A stretch of DNA of 64,000 nt from Chondrus crispus (GCF_000350225.1 NW_005179029.1:124001-188000), one strand, 5' to 3'. Shown: positions 21,197 through 32,583, numbered from the stretch's first letter. Notes: generated from the sequence alone by a model not told the origin. Numbers and translations: made by a program.

Positions 21197-22488
21197 CGGT
21201 GGATTTCCGGGATCCTTTTGCTGGGGGAGTACAGTACCCTTCGCCGTCGGTTGTCATAAAGGCGACCGTTCGTCCGGGTCGACCCCCTGCCCCCGGCGGT
21301 GATCTTATCGTCGGAGTGGGATCGGCCAACTCCTACCCCACCGACTGGATCGGTCACGTCGGTCAGGTGTAGCGCGTGCGCGATCCACTCGGCGACCTTA
21401 CGTTCGGGAGTGAGAATCGCGAGGGGGTTGCGCTTCGCGTATCCCACGACGGTGTGCTTCGGAAGCCGCCTTTCTCGTCGTGAGAAATTCGCGACGATGA
21501 CGTCGAAGGTCTGATTCGGTAGGACCTCCGCGACGCCATTCGTCAGCCCCACTCCATGTCGGTGTTGGAGTGAGGGCTTGGGCTCCAGGAACACGAGGCC
21601 CCTCCCCGCGGTTGTCACACGCACACGGGCTTGTGACATCGCGGGGATGGTAACCCAGCGGGCGATTCGGATCGCCTGTGGGGCCTCCTCGCGTACGTTA
21701 GGCCGACCCGTGTGTCGTCCGTGTCGCCTGGTAGGGGGAGTCGACTCCCCCTTTCCGTCGACGATGGCAACAGAACCGCCTTGGCGTAGCTCCATTCGTT
21801 GAGCTTCGATGTCGATACATTGCACGTGCGTATCGATGAAGGCCGTGCCGAGGAGGACTGGCACGGCGAGCCGGTCCGCGACTACGAACGGAATTCGGAA
21901 CACCGTGTTCCTCAACTGCACGGCCAGGCGGACGACGGCCGAAAGCTTGAGGGGGTTGCTATTCGCGCCTGCCAATCGTGGCAGAGGTGCGTCGTGCACG
22001 ACGTAACGCGTCCAATCGGGGGGAAGGTGGGCCTTCCTCACCAGATTATACCCCGAGCACGTATCAACGGCGATCGTACGGGGTTTAAATTCATTTCCCT
22101 CTGTGGCTATCGAGCCGAGGACGTTGTGGATCTTCGACGTCATAAGGCAAATGACGCCGTCGACAACCTTCGGGGCGACCTTATCGGTGAGGTCGTTCCG
22201 CCGGGGCCTTCGATTTCGGTGCTGGCCCCGCTTGCGTTTCCTTCTCCCCCTTTCTTGAGGCGTCCGCGGATCAGTGACGCCCCTCGGATTACTCGAGTCC
22301 GCACGACACAGACCCTTCTCCGGCGACCTTGGGCTCGCGGGAGTCAGGGGGTCCACCGAATCTTTTCGGTCGTCGCTGCCCCCGTCGCCTTCGTTACGCC
22401 TCACCGGGACGTCGGCTGTTCCCGTGTCTTGTTCTCCTAACGTCGGGCCTTCGGAGGCCTCGACGTGCGCTCTCTCCTGTATCGGCAT
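20962..22488 (-). CDS. Ty3 #2 protease region
   Basis: The genuine part is about 22488-21240. Residues about 1-110 are a basic linker; then IAVDTCSGYNLV, a retropepsin active site with DTCSG rather than DT/SG directly, followed by VPVLLGTAFIDTHVQCID, the hydrophobic LLG segment. The C-terminal 90 residues after about 21240 are an out-of-frame reading of RT and should be ignored: RT continues in another frame, so a -1/+1 shift or mutation is needed between them. The inserted Cys in the active-site triplet is notable but occurs in some Ty3 lineages. Confidence 0.7.
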   Translation of the reverse strand: MPIQERAHVEASEGPTLGEQDTGTADVPVRRNEGDGGSDDRKDSVDPLTPASPRSPEKGLCRADSSNPRGVTDPRTPQERGRRKRKRGQHRNRRPRRNDLTDKVAPKVVDGVICLMTSKIHNVLGSIATEGNEFKPRTIAVDTCSGYNLVRKAHLPPDWTRYVVHDAPLPRLAGANSNPLKLSAVVRLAVQLRNTVFRIPFVVADRLAVPVLLGTAFIDTHVQCIDIEAQRMELRQGGSVAIVDGKGESTPPTRRHGRHTGRPNVREEAPQAIRIARWVTIPAMSQARVRVTTAGRGLVFLEPKPSLQHRHGVGLTNGVAEVLPNQTFDVIVANFSRRERRLPKHTVVGYAKRNPLAILTPERKVAEWIAHALHLTDVTDPVGGVGVGRSHSDDKITAGGRGSTRTNGRLYDNRRRRVLYSPSKRIPEIHRWIGKKRSTCHTSTMASSVATYSRCSVSTRVCGAVRLERSKLRSTAFPSNRERNRFVLCPIGRARPCAKWSRRRSARC

Positions 22489-22628
22489 TACAGGAGCTCC
22501 CGTGTTCGCCTCCGGTAGCGGGGGATGTATTATCGGACAATACCCCCCGTGTCCTTGGCGAGCACGCGGGGTCGGGTCTAGTTCGTGGGAAAGAGACGGC
22601 TCACGCGACCGCGTGTACGTAACCGTCG

Positions 22629-25199
22629 TTACCCTTTTTTCGAACTACCTGTGCTATCGGAGCTAACCTCCTGGCTATCGACGGCCAGGTCTTCTTCGGG
22701 TAGCCGTCCGCGTGGGTCGGGACGATTCCCCCACTGCGGCTCAGCGGCCCTGGCGAAGTATTCCGGTACTTCCGGGCCTTGACCTGCGGCGTCCGGTCGT
22801 CGCAGGATATGGGGGACGAAGCGAGTCGGCTCGCCTTCGTGACCCTCCGTGGGTAGAGGGTACGGATCCTCTACCCAGTCTTGCAGGTACATTATCGCAT
22901 TTTGTACCTGTTGGGGTAGCCGAGAACGGTCTTGGTTCCCTCTCTGCTCTTGGCGCGGGTACCTTGTGTCCGCCTGGCGGTAGGCGGGTCGATCCCGACG
23001 ATCGACTTCGTTACGACGGTACCCGCCTCCACGGGGGGCGAAGCGTGCGCCCCCGCCCGATCGGTTCGCGAAACCTTGACGCGGGGGACGGCCCTCGCCC
23101 GCCGCTTGCCGGAGGAGATTACGCGCCCCTGGGCGCGTCTCCATCTGGTAGCGGTAGTTCCTGTACGCCGTGAACATTCGTTGTTCCGGCGACAGGAACG
23201 GGCACGCGTACATGGCATGCCCGTACGTACGGCATAGCCAGCACACGTACGCGCTGCCGTCCGTTGAGGCGAAGGTCGCCGGGTGCCGCGCCTCCTCATC
23301 GGTGAGGAGGGGCACGCGGGGCGAGGCGCTTCCCTTATCTCGATTCGAGATATCGAGCTCGGCGACGCGGGGGTCCGTGCCCCTTGCCACTCTCGGAGTG
23401 GCCGCGAATGCGGTCGCGTAACTCGATGTCGTTCCGGTCGACATCGGTGAGGGCGTTCGTGCCCCCACGGGCCCTGCTCCTTGCGTAATGAGGACAGGGT
23501 CGGCCTGCCACTCATCCTCCCCGATATGGAGGGTCGAGGCGGGCCAACTTGTCGCGGCGGACTTCGTAGTCCTGCCAGCCCTCCCTGCCGGTTTCGGATC
23601 CGGCAGAGGTAAACCGCGCCGAGCGCGGTACGTTGTACCTTCCGCCGTGGCGATACGGCGGATGGTCGGAAGATCGGTCTTCTGACTGCCTGGCAGCCTT
23701 TGCACCGTCTCGGATACTGCGGCACGGGTTGTCGGTGCAAGTCCCCGCACGAAGTAGTGCGCGAGGGACTGTTCGGTGAAGACTGCCGTGCATCGGAACG
23801 CGGCAGTCTCGAGTCGGTCAGCAAACGTGCTTTCCGTCTCACGCGATTGCTGTCGCGCCGTAGCGACAGCTTCGTACGCCTCACCTAACACGTCGTCCGT
23901 GAGGTAGCGTTTCAAGAATTGATTCACGAGCCCCGGCCAGCTCACGTCGTCGTGGAGCTGGCCGGCGCGGAGGCCACGCATCGTATAACTCGTATACAGG
24001 CGCTCCGCGTCGCGCTCGAGGAAGTGCGCGAGGACTCGTACCGCAACACCTTCGGTCAGGTGTTGCGAGTTGAAGGTGATTCGGATATCCTTCAAAAACG
24101 GCAGCAGCTGGATCGGGTCGGTACCGCCGAAGCTGCGCATCGTGGGACGGATCCCACGACAGCGTTGGACGTACTTCGCGATCCGTCCCGCGTCACCCGA
24201 GGTAACGAGCCTCGAGGTGTTATCCAAGCGGTACATACGATAGTCAGCAACGGCGCTGAACTCTTGGATCATCGTATGTACCGGCTCGAACCCGGGTTCA
24301 GCGGGACCCAGCGTGCCGAACGAGGTAACCGGTAGCGTACGGACGTCTACCGGACATGGATGCTCGGCGTAACTCGCCGGCGGGTAGCCGCCCCAGCGGG
24401 GATCGACGGAGAACATTGGTTCTCCGGATCCGCGGGCGGCTCCTCCACGGTCCTGTTCGTCCGCGTACGATACGCGGTCCACTTGCCGCCTACTTCCGGC
24501 GATAGGAGGCAAGACTTGGGTCTCAGACGCGAAGTTCGCGTCTATCGGAGGACGGCTTCCTTCTGCAGTCCGACTGGTAGCGGCACCAGTCGGACGCCAA
24601 CCTTCGGGGGCGGCGGCGCTCGGAGGTACGGTACCGCCGGGCCCTCTCGAGGGGGCACCGGGTAGCCCTTCGGCCATGGTACGTTCCATGTCACGAGCAC
24701 GCCGACGAGTGGCGTTGAGCTCAGCGGAGAGGTGCGCGAACGCACCCAATTGCTCTGCGGTCGGAGAGGTTCGGTCCTCGGGTCGTCTCACCGAGGTCGG
24801 CCTCTCAGGGCGACCTTGCCCGGACGGTCCGGGCGAGGCGAAACGGGAGTCTTCGACGAGCACTATCCGCGAGTGTAACTCGTCGATCAGTGCTTGGAGA
24901 TTCTCTAAGGACCGCGTCACTCTATCGAACCTCCCTTCACGCAGGGAGCGGAGTTGGGCCATACATCGAGTGTATACATGGTCCGATACATCGATCCGAA
25001 GGGAAGTACGGACTTCCTCGATGTATTCGGCTATGCGTTCGAACATCGCCGCCGCTCTTTCCTCGGAGGATCCGAGCGACGGTTCGCGGTCACGAGGACC
25101 TGCGTCGCCGTCGCCCGACGGGGCGGATGGGGACTGCACAGCGGCCGGACTCAGATCCGCTGCTTCGGAGCGGATCGAGGGCTCAAACTCTTGGCTCAT
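22629..25199 (-). CDS. Ty3 #2 gag, 856 aa
   Basis: Intact ATG-to-stop frame. The first 300 residues are Pro/Ser/Arg-rich with a helical stretch (AAMFERIAEYIEEVRTSLR). Residues about 320-560 carry a retrotransposon capsid domain (PFLKDIRITFNSQ, WPGLVNQFLKRYLTDDVLGEAY, ESTFADRLETAAFRCTAVF). A single CCHC knuckle, CWLCRTYGHAMYAC, is complete at about 670. The tail is Arg/Gly-rich. At 856 residues it is long for a Ty3 gag (commonly 300-600), mostly because of the N-terminal extension. It would assemble the particle and bind RNA. The long minus-strand frame 22892-23884 is a shadow of this gene. Confidence 0.85.
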   Translation of the reverse strand: MSQEFEPSIRSEAADLSPAAVQSPSAPSGDGDAGPRDREPSLGSSEERAAAMFERIAEYIEEVRTSLRIDVSDHVYTRCMAQLRSLREGRFDRVTRSLENLQALIDELHSRIVLVEDSRFASPGPSGQGRPERPTSVRRPEDRTSPTAEQLGAFAHLSAELNATRRRARDMERTMAEGLPGAPSRGPGGTVPPSAAAPEGWRPTGAATSRTAEGSRPPIDANFASETQVLPPIAGSRRQVDRVSYADEQDRGGAARGSGEPMFSVDPRWGGYPPASYAEHPCPVDVRTLPVTSFGTLGPAEPGFEPVHTMIQEFSAVADYRMYRLDNTSRLVTSGDAGRIAKYVQRCRGIRPTMRSFGGTDPIQLLPFLKDIRITFNSQHLTEGVAVRVLAHFLERDAERLYTSYTMRGLRAGQLHDDVSWPGLVNQFLKRYLTDDVLGEAYEAVATARQQSRETESTFADRLETAAFRCTAVFTEQSLAHYFVRGLAPTTRAAVSETVQRLPGSQKTDLPTIRRIATAEGTTYRARRGLPLPDPKPAGRAGRTTKSAATSWPASTLHIGEDEWQADPVLITQGAGPVGARTPSPMSTGTTSSYATAFAATPRVARGTDPRVAELDISNRDKGSASPRVPLLTDEEARHPATFASTDGSAYVCWLCRTYGHAMYACPFLSPEQRMFTAYRNYRYQMETRPGARNLLRQAAGEGRPPRQGFANRSGGGARFAPRGGGYRRNEVDRRDRPAYRQADTRYPRQEQRGNQDRSRLPQQVQNAIMYLQDWVEDPYPLPTEGHEGEPTRFVPHILRRPDAAGQGPEVPEYFARAAEPQWGNRPDPRGRLPEEDLAVDSQEVSSDSTGSSKKG

Positions 25200-25260
25200 C
25201 TCAACGCGATCGGTTCGCGGAGGGAAGCGGAAGTCTTCTCGGAGATCGGACTCCAGGGTC

Positions 25261-25278
25261 TTCTAGGTCGGGAGACCA
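25261..25278 (-). other. primer-binding site of Ty3 #2
   Basis: In element sense TGGTCTCCCGACCTAGAA, one base after the LTR end. It begins TGG, complementary to a tRNA CCA end, and is identical to the site in element #3 at 46732. Confidence 0.75.
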
Positions 25279-25279
25279 C

Positions 25280-25969
25280 TGTGGCATAAACACCCCCAGC
25301 GATAGGGGTGCATGCGCAGTTCGACTGAGACCCTTGTCGATCGGAAAGACAGGGGTGAAGCGGGACACCAGCTAACGGCACCGGGCAGCGGGCCCGGGTA
25401 GCGTGGTAGAGCGGGAACGGGGAGGACGCCGGTACGCGCGAGCGGTTCGACGCCTCGACGCCCCGGCGCGGTACTGGGTAACGATCCAGTACCGACGGGC
25501 AGAGGCAAAGCCGGCTCGTGGGCGTACCGCGCGCATCCTCAACCCGCGCTCGGTGCCGCTCTAAGGTAATTAGCGAGCGTTACCTTAGAATAAGCGGGAA
25601 GTCGGACCTTGACGGTCGGTCGGTGACAAGTCCGTCCTTGTCCTCCTCCACCGCCGCCGGTCCGCTCCATATTTAATATACAAAACAATGTACAACTCTA
25701 CAGTACCGAAGTACTGTACTGGACTACTGTAGTACAGTTCGGACCGTACTGTAATACTGTCAGCCATCGGGGCTGACAGTACACATGTGTGCGCGCTTCC
25801 GTCCCGCGCGATACACGTGTACACGTGTCATGCGTGTCATGCGTGTGCCCTGTACCCGAGGGGTACACGTGGCCACGCGCAGTGGTACTGTAGAGCATCG
25901 GGCTCTACCGCACTAGATCCGTTGTTGATCTAATCTAACTAAGAAAGCCCCAGGGGGGGTTATACTACA
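25280..25969 (-). repeat. 5' LTR of Ty3 #2
   Basis: 690 bp; in element sense starts TGTAGTATAACCCCCC and ends TTTATGCCACA. Boundaries are set by TG...CA and the adjoining primer-binding site; no second copy is in the window. Two hairpins with the same ATCGG loop (25756-25780 and 25890-25908) and several GTAC-rich palindromes lie in 25690-25910. Confidence 0.7.
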
Positions 25970-26294
25970 CCTTGTCGCCGACTACCTTTCTACTCGCACT
26001 GGGAACTCCTCATTCCATGAGCGTTGGCGTCTCAGTACCATCTTTACCTCCCTCACACTCCAATATACGGCTTTATCCGTAAACTGACGTAGAGTACCGC
26101 ATCCCCCGGTTGCTCTACAGACCCTCGGTAGACACTGATGCTCTTGTGTCGGGCCGCCCAATACCACTCGTACTCTCTCAATAAAGTCGACCATTCAAGG
26201 GTACAGTAATCCCCAGTACAAGAATACGATCGGATTCAGAGGCCTGTATTGCAATAAGTGGTTTATTACTATGTTTGGGGACGTTCTCATGTTT

Positions 26295-27825
26295 CTACTG
26301 CCCGTCCGGTAAACTACCAAAGAATGTAGTAATACACGTCTGAGCCATCCCATCGATCCTTTGCGATCGCAAACTTCGCTGCAGCACCCGCCAAGGGCCG
26401 AGAGCAACACAGCTCCCACCAAACTCACGTTGCAGCAGCAACTTTGAAACTGCCAGAGCCTTTTCGCGCTCTGCATGCAACAAAATTTCAGTCGGGTGTT
26501 CTTCACCATCACTCCCAGCCGTTGGCTGCTCAGCATCCTCCCGTACAATGTCAGCAGCCATCTCTCCGAGGTTCTCAACGGTCAGCAACTCCTCCACCGC
26601 ATCCTCACCGACTGGATTTAATAGATTGGATAAACTGATTCGAGGGAATTCTGATGGAGGAAGCAACTCTTGCAGTGTAGACCTAGTTTCCCCTTCAATA
26701 TCAGCCCTTTGTTCATCAACGGGACCTTCCAGCGATCCATAAATCAACTTCGTGTGCCGCCAGCTATTAAAAAATTTGATGCGGGCATCTCTTCTCAGAT
26801 ACGTTCTATCCGCCTCATGGCAGTCAGTTGATCCATGGAGTATACTTTTTGGGTCCTGACCCTGCCTTAATAGCATCCATTGCGCTTTCGCATTGAAGCG
26901 ATCGGTAGCGGCGTTTTATCGCGGCTATATTTCCAGCGTTTAACGGCTGCAACATCGAGGTTGTGTTCGGCGGAAGGAACACAACCTTAACATTTTGATG
27001 AGCACAGTGCCAATCAGCCGTTCCGTGACTGCTGGCATTGTCTATGAGACGTAGAACCTTGCGCCCCGGGGTTTTTGTAATAAACACTGAAAAGTTCTGA
27101 AGCCACTCTGGGAACAAGCCGCTATTCATCCAAGCTTTCTTGTTATTGCCATAGAAAAACCCGAGTTCCTCGCCAGATTTACCATTAAAGCCACGCGGTC
27201 TCCTTGCACTTCCTAACACCAGCATAGGAAACCGCTCACTGCCTGTTGCATTTGCACATGCAAGAAAAGTGAGGCGCGTTTTCTCCTTTTTTCGACCGGG
27301 AAGACGTTGCACGCCAATTGTGCGATCAGGGGCCATTTTGTAGAACAATCCAAACTCGTCCGCATTGAAGCAATCGTGCAACGAGTAAAGTAAGAGGACC
27401 TCTCGCAAAGGACCGAGTGCATTTTGTACGACAGCAACAGGTGCATCTCCACTCTCGCCGTATGACTGAAGGGAACGGAGTTTGTATCGCTTTTGAAATC
27501 AGTGAAGCCAGCCCTTACTAAACTTCATACTGACCTGCTGTTCCGTAGGGAGCTTGCTGTTCATCATCCGTAATATATCCTTTCAGGCCGTGGTAACCAT
27601 TTGCCCGTTGATCGCGATTCGGTCATGAAACCGCTGACAAATCCAAGAAAGCAAAGCATGCTCCATCGGAATACACAAGCCATTTCGAAAACGGATGCGG
27701 CAATTATTCTGCGTTTCTTTTATTTGAGATGCTTTGCGAATGATCTTGGAGATGGTTCGTTGGGAAGCGCATACTGGCAGACCGAAGGCTGTGAAGGCCC
27801 ACTGGGCGAGCGAGGCTTGGTTCAA
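26295..27825 (-). pseudogene. Tigger/CENP-B-like transposase #3
   Basis: Order on the minus strand: HTH segment (ASQRTISKIIRKASQ, 27770) and CENP-B-type second HTH (HALLSWICQRFHDRIAINGQ, 27640). Then FNADEFGLFYKMAPDR with the first catalytic Asp (about 27340), RLIDNASSHG with the second (about 27050), PPNTTSMLQPLNAG where the third Asp is Asn (about 26955), and KFFNSWRHTKLIYGS. The C-terminus is AQTCITTFFGSLPDGQ, a PIP-box-like tail. Stops and frame changes occur near 27583, 27500 and 26880. A probable terminus CAGTAATCCCCAGTAC lies at 26206; the other end was not found. Inactive on two counts: broken frames and a lost catalytic residue. Confidence 0.83.
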
Positions 27826-28539
27826 TCATTACAAGGTACATTATAGTTATTGGTGGTAAATTTGACCTCCGGAAAAAATTTTGGGTTTGATTTTTTTTGA
27901 AACTGGAGGTCCGACATTTTCGATTTCTGACCGCGGCAGGTGGTCCCGCCCGCCAATGGGATATCTCCGATACTGGGATTGGAGCAATCTGTGTTTTCAG
28001 CATTTGGACGTCTCATCTCAGTTTCTCCCGGAGGTTATATCGACCATCTGTGGAGGTAAATCTAATCCTAGCTTTGGAATGCGTCCCCAGCGGTCTTATG
28101 ATAAACACGCTAGTGGTTAAATTGACCACCCACATCTGTGTTTCAGAATATGATTTTGTACCGTTTCACTGCATTACTGTCGTTGGTTTCAGATTCGTCG
28201 ATATAGCAACCGTTAAGTCTTGGGGTTGTTTTCAAATATGTAAATGTGGGATTTGTTACAAAATCCATCCGTTTTGCAACTACCTTCACTACTTCATGTT
28301 ATTATTTTGTACATCCCTGTGCTTTTTGGCAGTATGGTACTCATACCCCCATATGAGTATTTGGATATCCAAATCTCGTTTTAATTGAAACCGCTGTAGA
28401 AAATTTACCCTTGGACGGGTCAAATACTTCTGTGACACAGCTGCACCTTGGCAGACCGCACTCGTCGATGAAAACGATTCTCATTCCTTTCAGTCTGATT
28501 GCGTTGAATGCGCAAAGATATTCTTTGCGATGATGCTGT
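27826..28539. other. AT-rich spacer, nothing recognised
   Basis: No coding frame beyond shadows. Short related words (AAATTTGACCTCCGG, GTTAAATTGACCACCC) occur at 27855 and 28115 but do not form a definable repeat. It may contain the left edge of the composite block described in the findings. Confidence 0.35.
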
Positions 28540-30298
28540 CACCACCACTCAGTAGTGACGACGTCCCTACGCAGCAGCAAGGAAGCATTGGAATCGGATA
28601 ATACGCGACATAGTTGCATCGTCTGAGCGGAGGTTGCTGTCAAGTCAAGCATCCGTGCTCAAAGAAATTTCCACCGCTCTGAAGTCGTCGGAAAACAATA
28701 TCAAGGACGTTTCCGCCAGGCTGGATAATGTGTCCCAGCTGACCACCGCACTTCTCTTCTCCTCACCATTCGTAAGCTCTAAGAGTTGCAGCTTAGATGC
28801 TTCTGCGTAATCAATCACCATAGAGGCATTTGTCGGCCACGACTTCATGCGCAAAATCTCCGTGGCAAACTTCTTGGTATTCTTCATCCGCCTCATTCGA
28901 ACTAGCTTTACGGGTCGTGGTCGGGCCGCTCCCCAAGAGCGCAGTCACGTGCCTGAAACCAAACAGGATTCTTCGAACATGCCCTCTCCAGACCGACCAA
29001 ACGTCCGTCGAGAACGAAGGCAAGGATATCATGAGTTTTCTGCCTCGCAAGGCAGTGCGAATACACACCCATTGGGTCCTGCTCAGAAGAAGCGCAGAGT
29101 GGTACCATACCCACCGCAATGGCCTATCGACCCGATTAAGATCATTCGAGTAATGATGTTTGCTCCTAACGCGGCTTCTCGTAAGCAAACGGGACAGAAA
29201 GATTTGGGGCAGGACTTTATGGCTGTGAGAGGGCAAATGCTCACTTCGATGGTAGCCAGCGCAGAACGTCTTCACCCGAAAGGTTTCGGGGTTGATCCCG
29301 AGGAGAAATCAGCGGATGAAGACAGTGGAGAGCCATTACTTTTGGATAGACCGGCATGGGCCCCTAAGGGTTTCATAACCATGAAACCCTGTGGAAGATT
29401 GGAAAGACAGGAATGTCGGGTTAATTTTTCGAAACTTTAAGGAATCGTCCGTATCACAAGAGAGCGAACATATATCCGGAATCTCTCCTCAAATTGCTCG
29501 AAAACGGTCAAAGTCAAAACATGTGTCCGTAGAAGAAACGTCGCTGGAGGTTTTGAAAAAGTTCTGGGCCATGCAAACGGACTTCTTGTCTCGAGCTCGG
29601 GAGTGTTCTCGGAATTCTTTCCTCAAGAACATGGGTTTCTTGTTCGTTTCTTGTAACTTATATCTGGTTACATCCGATAAAGAGGGACTCATCAAATCAA
29701 TAATGGACATCCCTCTATCATGTCTCCCGGAAAGAGAGAATGATCGTCATCTGTGCGTTAAGAAGAACACTCAGGCAGTACAAGAAGTCCTGAACACATT
29801 CCCAGAGCTGCTTCTCCGTTGCAGCTATGATGTCACCGTATTTAGCAGTAAGGATGATCTGATTTCAGGTTCAAGAGGGGAACGTAGAAGAATAAGAAAG
29901 AACTGTCACCTTTTCGCAATCGCGATCGATTTCTTGATCAGCTATCATCAACTGGCACCTGCAGAGGAGCTTTTTTTCATGCACAAAGATGTACTCAGGT
30001 ATATCTTCTGTATTGCAGTCGATTTTAAAATGCTTGCGCAAGTCACTTACAATAAATTGAGAGCCGGGTGTGGAGGCAATTAATTGGCTGAGGATGCCGT
30101 TGGAATTGGAATTGTTCCTCCTGGATACGAGGTTAGGAAAAATATATATGCTCAGAGGTCCTCAACATGCTCCGGAAGACATATGAAAAGACTAGCCTCG
30201 CAGATGATGAATCGATCGACGATGAATCGAATGAGCCGGATATGAATGATGACGAAAACTATCAGTCCGATGATGAAGACGTTAAAATTGTAACGTGA
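28540..30298 (+). pseudogene. unrecognised protein, decayed; cargo-block gene
   Basis: Plus-strand coding signal runs from about 28540 through at least two frames. The N-terminal part (AARKHWNRIIRDIV, then LSSQASVLKEISTALKSSEN and IKDVSARLDNVSQL) looks like a coiled coil and is cut by a stop near 28809. The frame from ATG 28847 continues into KIIRVMMFAPNAASRKQTG and WAPKGFITMKPCG. A frame change near 29390-29440 leads to 29391-30083 (RCSYDVTVFSSKDDLISG). A final acidic stretch at 30167-30298 reads SLADDESIDDESNEPDMNDD. I recognise no domain. Its style and decay match the other genes of the 28-44 kb block rather than the host island. Confidence 0.4.
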
Positions 30299-32583
30299 TG
30301 TTACTGTCAAGCTAAAGGTAGAGCTCCATACCATAGTGTAAAATGAATAACTGGAGGACAACTTCCGGTGAGATCATTCAGGAGTACTACCACATGTCAT
30401 CCCACATGAGATCTAATGTTTCGCCATCGTGGATCTACATCTCGAGCTCCAGCTCCTTCACTCCAAGGGGCGTTTGAAATCTAAACCTTGCTATAACAGA
30501 GCTTTTCTTTAGGGGGTGGCTGGGTTGGGTTTGCGTCAACCTTGAGGGAGGTATACCTCATGCACTTGAGTAGATGAGTAATTGGTTGCACGTTCCTCAG
30601 AAGCCTACTGGCGAACGCCTAGTTCATGATGACATGAAGGTTCTATAGATCTGCACCCTACAAAGTGCATAAGTGGCACAGATTCCTTCGATGTAGCGGT
30701 GCGGTGCACCGATTCACCATGTTGATTCCCGTGGCCCCGTGCTACAATTGCTCCCGCAGGTAGAGGTCTCGTAGCGATCGCTTGCGATACAAACGGGCGA
30801 CTCCACAGGTACTGAACTATACTTTAGTATAAAAAGACGTTCGGGTTTCCCCCTAACTGCTCAAGAATGAGCTGTGTACACTTTGTGAGTTTGTAGAACT
30901 TGGTACCAATTATCAGGGCAGAGGATGAATAAAAGTTATTTTTTCAAACATTTGTCAAGTTGGGTCCCGTTCGGATCTGCTGAACATTCGGAGGCTCTTG
31001 ACCAAGACTTCGCTGTGGTAGTTGCGGGACTGGAATTGCTGACGGCATTTGTAGGTGCATTTGTAAGGAGGGCGGTGGCTACGAGGGGACTTGATTTGCT
31101 TCTGGAATAGAATTGGCGATGGGAGCGTAGGACTAACTCCGAAAAAAGCGTCTCGTTTCCTAGCTCACCGAGATTCCAAGTTTCTTCTCACACCATCCAT
31201 GCCAACCTTTTCCGACGGCAGAACCCGTCTCTGCTACTGCGCGACGGATCGATAGAATATGTCCTCGTCCCACGGAATGAAGGACTGCAATGCTCGATAA
31301 TTCCGATCCCATACAGAATAATCGAGGCGTCCTCTATTGTCCCATTGGTAAAACCTAGTTGAGATCTCTTCCACAAACGCACGCGAGCGCGACGACCGGG
31401 CCGTCGAGCACGGCGCGGGCCGTGGATCATAGCAGCGGGCCGAGGGCCTGGTGCGGCAGGAGCTGCGGCAAGGCCGTCGGCAGTAGATGGACCAGGCCCA
31501 GCGACGCGAACTGGTAGCGCTGCATGGGCGCAAGAGAGGGCTAGGGTGCACGCGGCGATCATCGCGGACGACGGGTGCAGCGCGTCGTACAGGTGGTGCA
31601 GTAGGCGCCGCAGGAGCTCGTGCACGTGTGGCAGCGGGGCCTACATGTTGTGTGGCAGCGCTTCGAGGAGCGTGTGAAGGTGCGGGGGGAGCGTGACAGA
31701 GGTCGGCGGCGGTGGGAACGATGCAGGAGGGACATCTGTTCCAGTTACATGGCTGTGAGCTCAAGGGAGGCTGCGGAGGGGGCCGCGGGGTCATGCCGGG
31801 GGGAGAGGAGAAGTGTGCTAGGAGGGGCACGGGGCAAGGAGAGAGCAGATGCAAGGAAGGGAGCAAGACTCGAAATTCTTTTACGTGGTGCAGGACGAAG
31901 TGCAGGCCACCTCCATTTGCCGTGGAAAGAAACTACCAAAAGGGAATTAAATAATGCAAAACGTAAAGTCCCCGGCGCGGCTCGAACGCAGGGGGCGTGA
32001 GTGGGCGGGAGTCTCCCCATTGCCCCCCACCTGTTCGAACCCCTGCCCCCTCCAGTTTCTCAATTTGACCGGTGTACCGGTCCGCCAGAAACCCCCTGGT
32101 GATACTATACTTACAAAGTCTTTGCAATTATCGCATTATAATTATAATCATTTTCAATATATGCCGTGCTTTCGCCCCCGCGCACTCGGCAACTCCCGCA
32201 GCCCCCCAACCTCTCCCACCTCCACATGCTCCCTCCGCCGCCACGCGCCGCCCGCGCCGTGCTCGCGCTCCACCAGCTCGTTCGCGAGCCGCAGCCCCAC
32301 GCGGCGCTCCCTGCGCCAGCGACTCGCGTCGCTACGCACCGCCTGCAAAAGTCGGTAAAAAGCTCTGGCGCACCCCTGCTCTCCGCCCGCGCTGCCAATG
32401 AAAGCCTAAGAGAGGGCAATGATCTCCTTGCAGTGACAATCTTGAAAACGATTATGCCAACATACGCTATTTCGAATCATCATCAGATTCCCTTGTCTTC
32501 TCTGAGTTTTGCCACGAAACGTTGAAGGTGGAGTGCATGTGGATTTGATCTCCAAACATACCCTTGTCTTTATGACGTATAAA
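30299..32583. other. spacer with a GC-rich island (about 31360-32430)
   Basis: 30299-31180 holds no recognised gene. From about 31360 composition switches sharply to GC-rich with overlapping Arg/Ala/Pro frames in all six frames, then returns to AT-rich at about 32430. No frame can be chosen confidently. A similar GC-rich block interrupts the transposase at 61.9-63.6 kb. Confidence 0.45.

Larger units (their letters stand above)
19707..25969 (-). mobile_element. Ty3 LTR retrotransposon #2, 3'-truncated
   Basis: 5' LTR at 25280-25969, primer-binding site adjoining, gag, protease and RT-RNase H on the minus strand. It ends abruptly after RNase H at about 19707 where Tigger-like sequence starts, so integrase and 3' LTR are absent. 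Its codon use is noticeably richer in G and C than its neighbours. gag and RT frames are long and intact, so it is younger or better preserved than element #1. Confidence 0.87.

Noticed and set aside
20962..22488. Programmed frameshift between protease and RT in Ty3 #2
   Set aside because: No slippery heptamer or pseudoknot was identified; an ordinary indel explains it equally well.
22892..23884. 330-residue minus frame inside Ty3 #2 gag
   Set aside because: Arg/Ser/Pro-rich shadow of the intact gag frame; no domain, overlapping completely.
31950..32060. tRNA-like GTTCGA words (possible SINE or tRNA)
   Set aside because: No cloverleaf could be drawn; the T-stem pairs only three bases and no A box was found.
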